Program-made: the position numbers and the translations under genes
Part shown: piece after piece, positions 63,145 to 64,000 of the stretch
Layout: every line of letters begins with the position of its first letter
How positions within the stretch are numbered: the first letter of the stretch is position 1
Source: Pseudomonas kribbensis
Lineage (GTDB): Bacteria > Pseudomonadota > Gammaproteobacteria > Pseudomonadales > Pseudomonadaceae
Direction: 5' to 3'
NCBI RefSeq assembly: GCF_003352185.1
Contig: NZ_CP029608.1
Location: 4,526,001 to 4,590,000, forward strand
Length of the DNA stretch: 64,000 bases
Notes under the pieces: model-generated
The model's database searches: none
The model's input: the letters and a program-made list of their open reading frames with translations, nothing else
What the model was told of the DNA's origin: nothing

Positions 63145-63611
63145 GCCTTGGCCTCCTTCAGGTGAGTGGAGGCCTGGCGGATGGCGGTCTTGATCCGGTT
63201 GTAGGTGCCGCAACGGCAGATGTTGCCGACCATCGCCTCTTCGATCTGCTCGTCGCTCGGGTTCGGGTTGGTCTTGAGCAACGCGGTGGCGGACATGATC
63301 TGCCCCCCCTGACAGAAACCGCACTGGGCCACCGCGGTGTCGAGCCAGGCTTGCTGGACGATCTGACCAATCGGATCGGCGTGCAGGTTGTCGATGGTCG
63401 TTACATTCTGCCCGGCCACCGAACCGATCGGCGTGATGCAGCTACGCACCGGCAATCCGTCGATATGAATGGTGCAGGCGCCACACAGGCCCATGCCGCA
63501 GCCGAACTTGGTGCCGTTGTAACCGGCAACGTCACGGATCGCCCACAACAGGGGCATGTCCTCGGTGACATCGAGTGGATGGTCTTGGCCATTGAGTTTC
63601 AGGGTAATCAT
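63141..63611 (-). CDS. (2Fe-2S)-binding small subunit of the molybdo-hydroxylase
   Basis: A 156-residue iron-sulfur subunit (IorA type) with two 2Fe-2S clusters. The plant-type cluster is CGMGLCGACTIHIDGLPVRSC near residues 39-59; the second is CGFCQGGQIMSATAL and GNICRCGTYNRI in the C-terminal half. It transfers electrons from the molybdenum site of the large subunit. The ATG at 63611 follows an in-frame GTG two codons earlier; neither has a strong ribosome-binding site. It has no Tat signal of its own and would be exported bound to the large subunit. It is the first gene of a four-gene operon. Confidence 0.92.
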   Translation of the reverse strand: MITLKLNGQDHPLDVTEDMPLLWAIRDVAGYNGTKFGCGMGLCGACTIHIDGLPVRSCITPIGSVAGQNVTTIDNLHADPIGQIVQQAWLDTAVAQCGFCQGGQIMSATALLKTNPNPSDEQIEEAMVGNICRCGTYNRIKTAIRQASTHLKEAKA

Positions 63612-63617
63612 GGGCAC

Positions 63618-63794
63618 GCCCGCATATTCATGGAGGTTATGGGGTCGAGCAATCTGCCGCCGGAAATCAGCGGTGGGTTCACGCAGATCGACTCAGGCTA
63701 ATGAGGCTCTCTTGTGCCGACGAAAACGTCTGCACCGGGCCTTTGGTAGAGCAAAGGGGTTTATCGTTAGCTGGCTAAGTTAACCCGGGATTAA
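63618..63794. other. Intergenic region upstream of the molybdo-hydroxylase operon
   Basis: A gap of 239 bp separates the two minus-strand genes; its left part must carry the operon promoter. I see no clear -35/-10 pair and no repeat. The right part is the murB terminator. Confidence 0.35.
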
Positions 63795-63795
63795 C

Positions 63796-63832
63796 AAAAA
63801 AGCCCTGCACTTTTTAAATAGTGCAGGGCTTT
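63796..63832 (-). terminator. Intrinsic terminator of murB
   Basis: AAAGCCCTGCAC (63799-63810) and GTGCAGGGCTTT (63821-63832) form a 12-bp stem; six T follow on minus. It lies about 25 bp past the murB stop. Confidence 0.92.
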
Positions 63833-63856
63833 GGATTGCGCCTTGAAAGCGTAGCC

Positions 63857-64000
63857 TCAATAACGGTTGGGCTCCATTTCCAGCTCGACATTGAAACGTT
63901 CTGCAATGTCTTTCTGGATACGTTGCGCCAGATCGAGCAGTTGCAGCCCGGTCGCCGCGCCGTAATTGACCAGCACCAGCGCCTGCAACTTATGCACGCC
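63857..64000 (-). CDS. murB: UDP-N-acetylenolpyruvoylglucosamine reductase, C-terminal fragment
   Basis: The last 47 codons of a gene entering from the right. The peptide [20 protein letters not shown], then [20 protein letters not shown] and the ending EPNRY, matches the C-terminal domain of type I MurB, which reduces enolpyruvyl-UDP-GlcNAc in peptidoglycan synthesis. The rne-to-murB order agrees with P. aeruginosa, with the molybdo-hydroxylase operon lying between them here. The stop TGA is at 63857-63859 (complement). Confidence 0.9.
   Translation of the reverse strand, partial: GVHKLQALVLVNYGAATGLQLLDLAQRIQKDIAERFNVELEMEPNRY

Noticed and set aside
60829..63165. A 778-codon plus-strand open frame opposite the molybdo-hydroxylase gene
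   Set aside because: Antisense shadow; the minus strand has Tat, Moco and catalytic motifs in the expected order.

Overview
The window reads as a chromosomal segment of a Pseudomonas, most likely from the P. fluorescens species complex. The evidence is the gene order from etfAB/etfD through the TetR-tatD-pilZ-holB-tmk-mltG-pabC-fabF-acpP-fabG-fabD-plsX-rpmF-yceD-maf-sppA-HAD-rluC-rne-murB block, which matches the order I know from Pseudomonas, together with Pseudomonas-type paired REP sequences, an NAGGN osmolyte locus next to a CsrA/Rsm paralogue, and an RgsA-type sRNA locus. No rRNA, tRNA, IS element, prophage or CRISPR array was seen. The fragment is cut inside a gene at both ends (ngg at the left, murB at the right).

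Layout. 0-3.4 kb: end of the N-acetylglutaminylglutamine amide (NAGGN) osmoprotectant locus, a YheU protein and a CsrA paralogue. 3.4-12.9 kb: mostly minus-strand housekeeping and envelope genes (YnfA, an SDR, DUF3309, an LTA-synthase-like phosphoglycerol transferase, a START-domain protein, a MocR regulator, an OmpA/DUF4398/solute-binding operon). 12.9-16.8 kb: etfBA divergent from the ETF-quinone oxidoreductase gene, with a PsrA-like and a LiuR-like site between them. 16.9-19 kb: AraC regulator and zinc alcohol dehydrogenase. 19-24.2 kb: D-galactonate operon dgoK-dgoA-dgoD-MFS-IclR. 24.4-27.4 kb: miscellaneous genes. 27.3-31.7 kb: an uncharacterised putative nucleoside operon (GntR/UTRA, ADP-ribosylglycohydrolase family, NCS1 permease, PfkB kinase) resembling E. 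coli yegTUVW. 31.8-38.2 kb: sugar operon gntR-lactonase-SDR-araFGH. 38.3-41.4 kb: DUF1285, DUF4823, a MoaA and a TetR regulator. 41.6-55.2 kb: rgsA, then the conserved tatD-to-rluC block with the fatty-acid genes. 55.3-59.2 kb: RNase E with a leader of about 630 nt. 59.2-63.6 kb: a molybdo-hydroxylase operon with its own XdhC and MocA-like maturation genes. End: 3' end of murB.

How it fits together. The main integrated story is carbohydrate catabolism. The galactonate operon (19-24 kb) and the sugar dehydrogenase gene (35.5-36.3 kb) lie 12 kb apart but carry near-identical promoters: the same -35 and -10 hexamers at the same spacing, the same upstream TCCCA...TGGGA palindrome, and the same ribosome-binding region. 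In the dehydrogenase copy the promoter is followed by a 50-codon leader ORF that spans an intrinsic terminator and stops 3 nt before the dehydrogenase start, which looks like an attenuator. A separate 14-bp element is shared by the gntR and araF promoters. Together with the lactonase this makes a plausible De Ley-Doudoroff-type oxidative route for D-galactose (import, oxidation to lactone, hydrolysis to galactonate, dgoD/K/A), split into two co-regulated clusters. Functional assignments come from recognised motifs and context; no database search was run.
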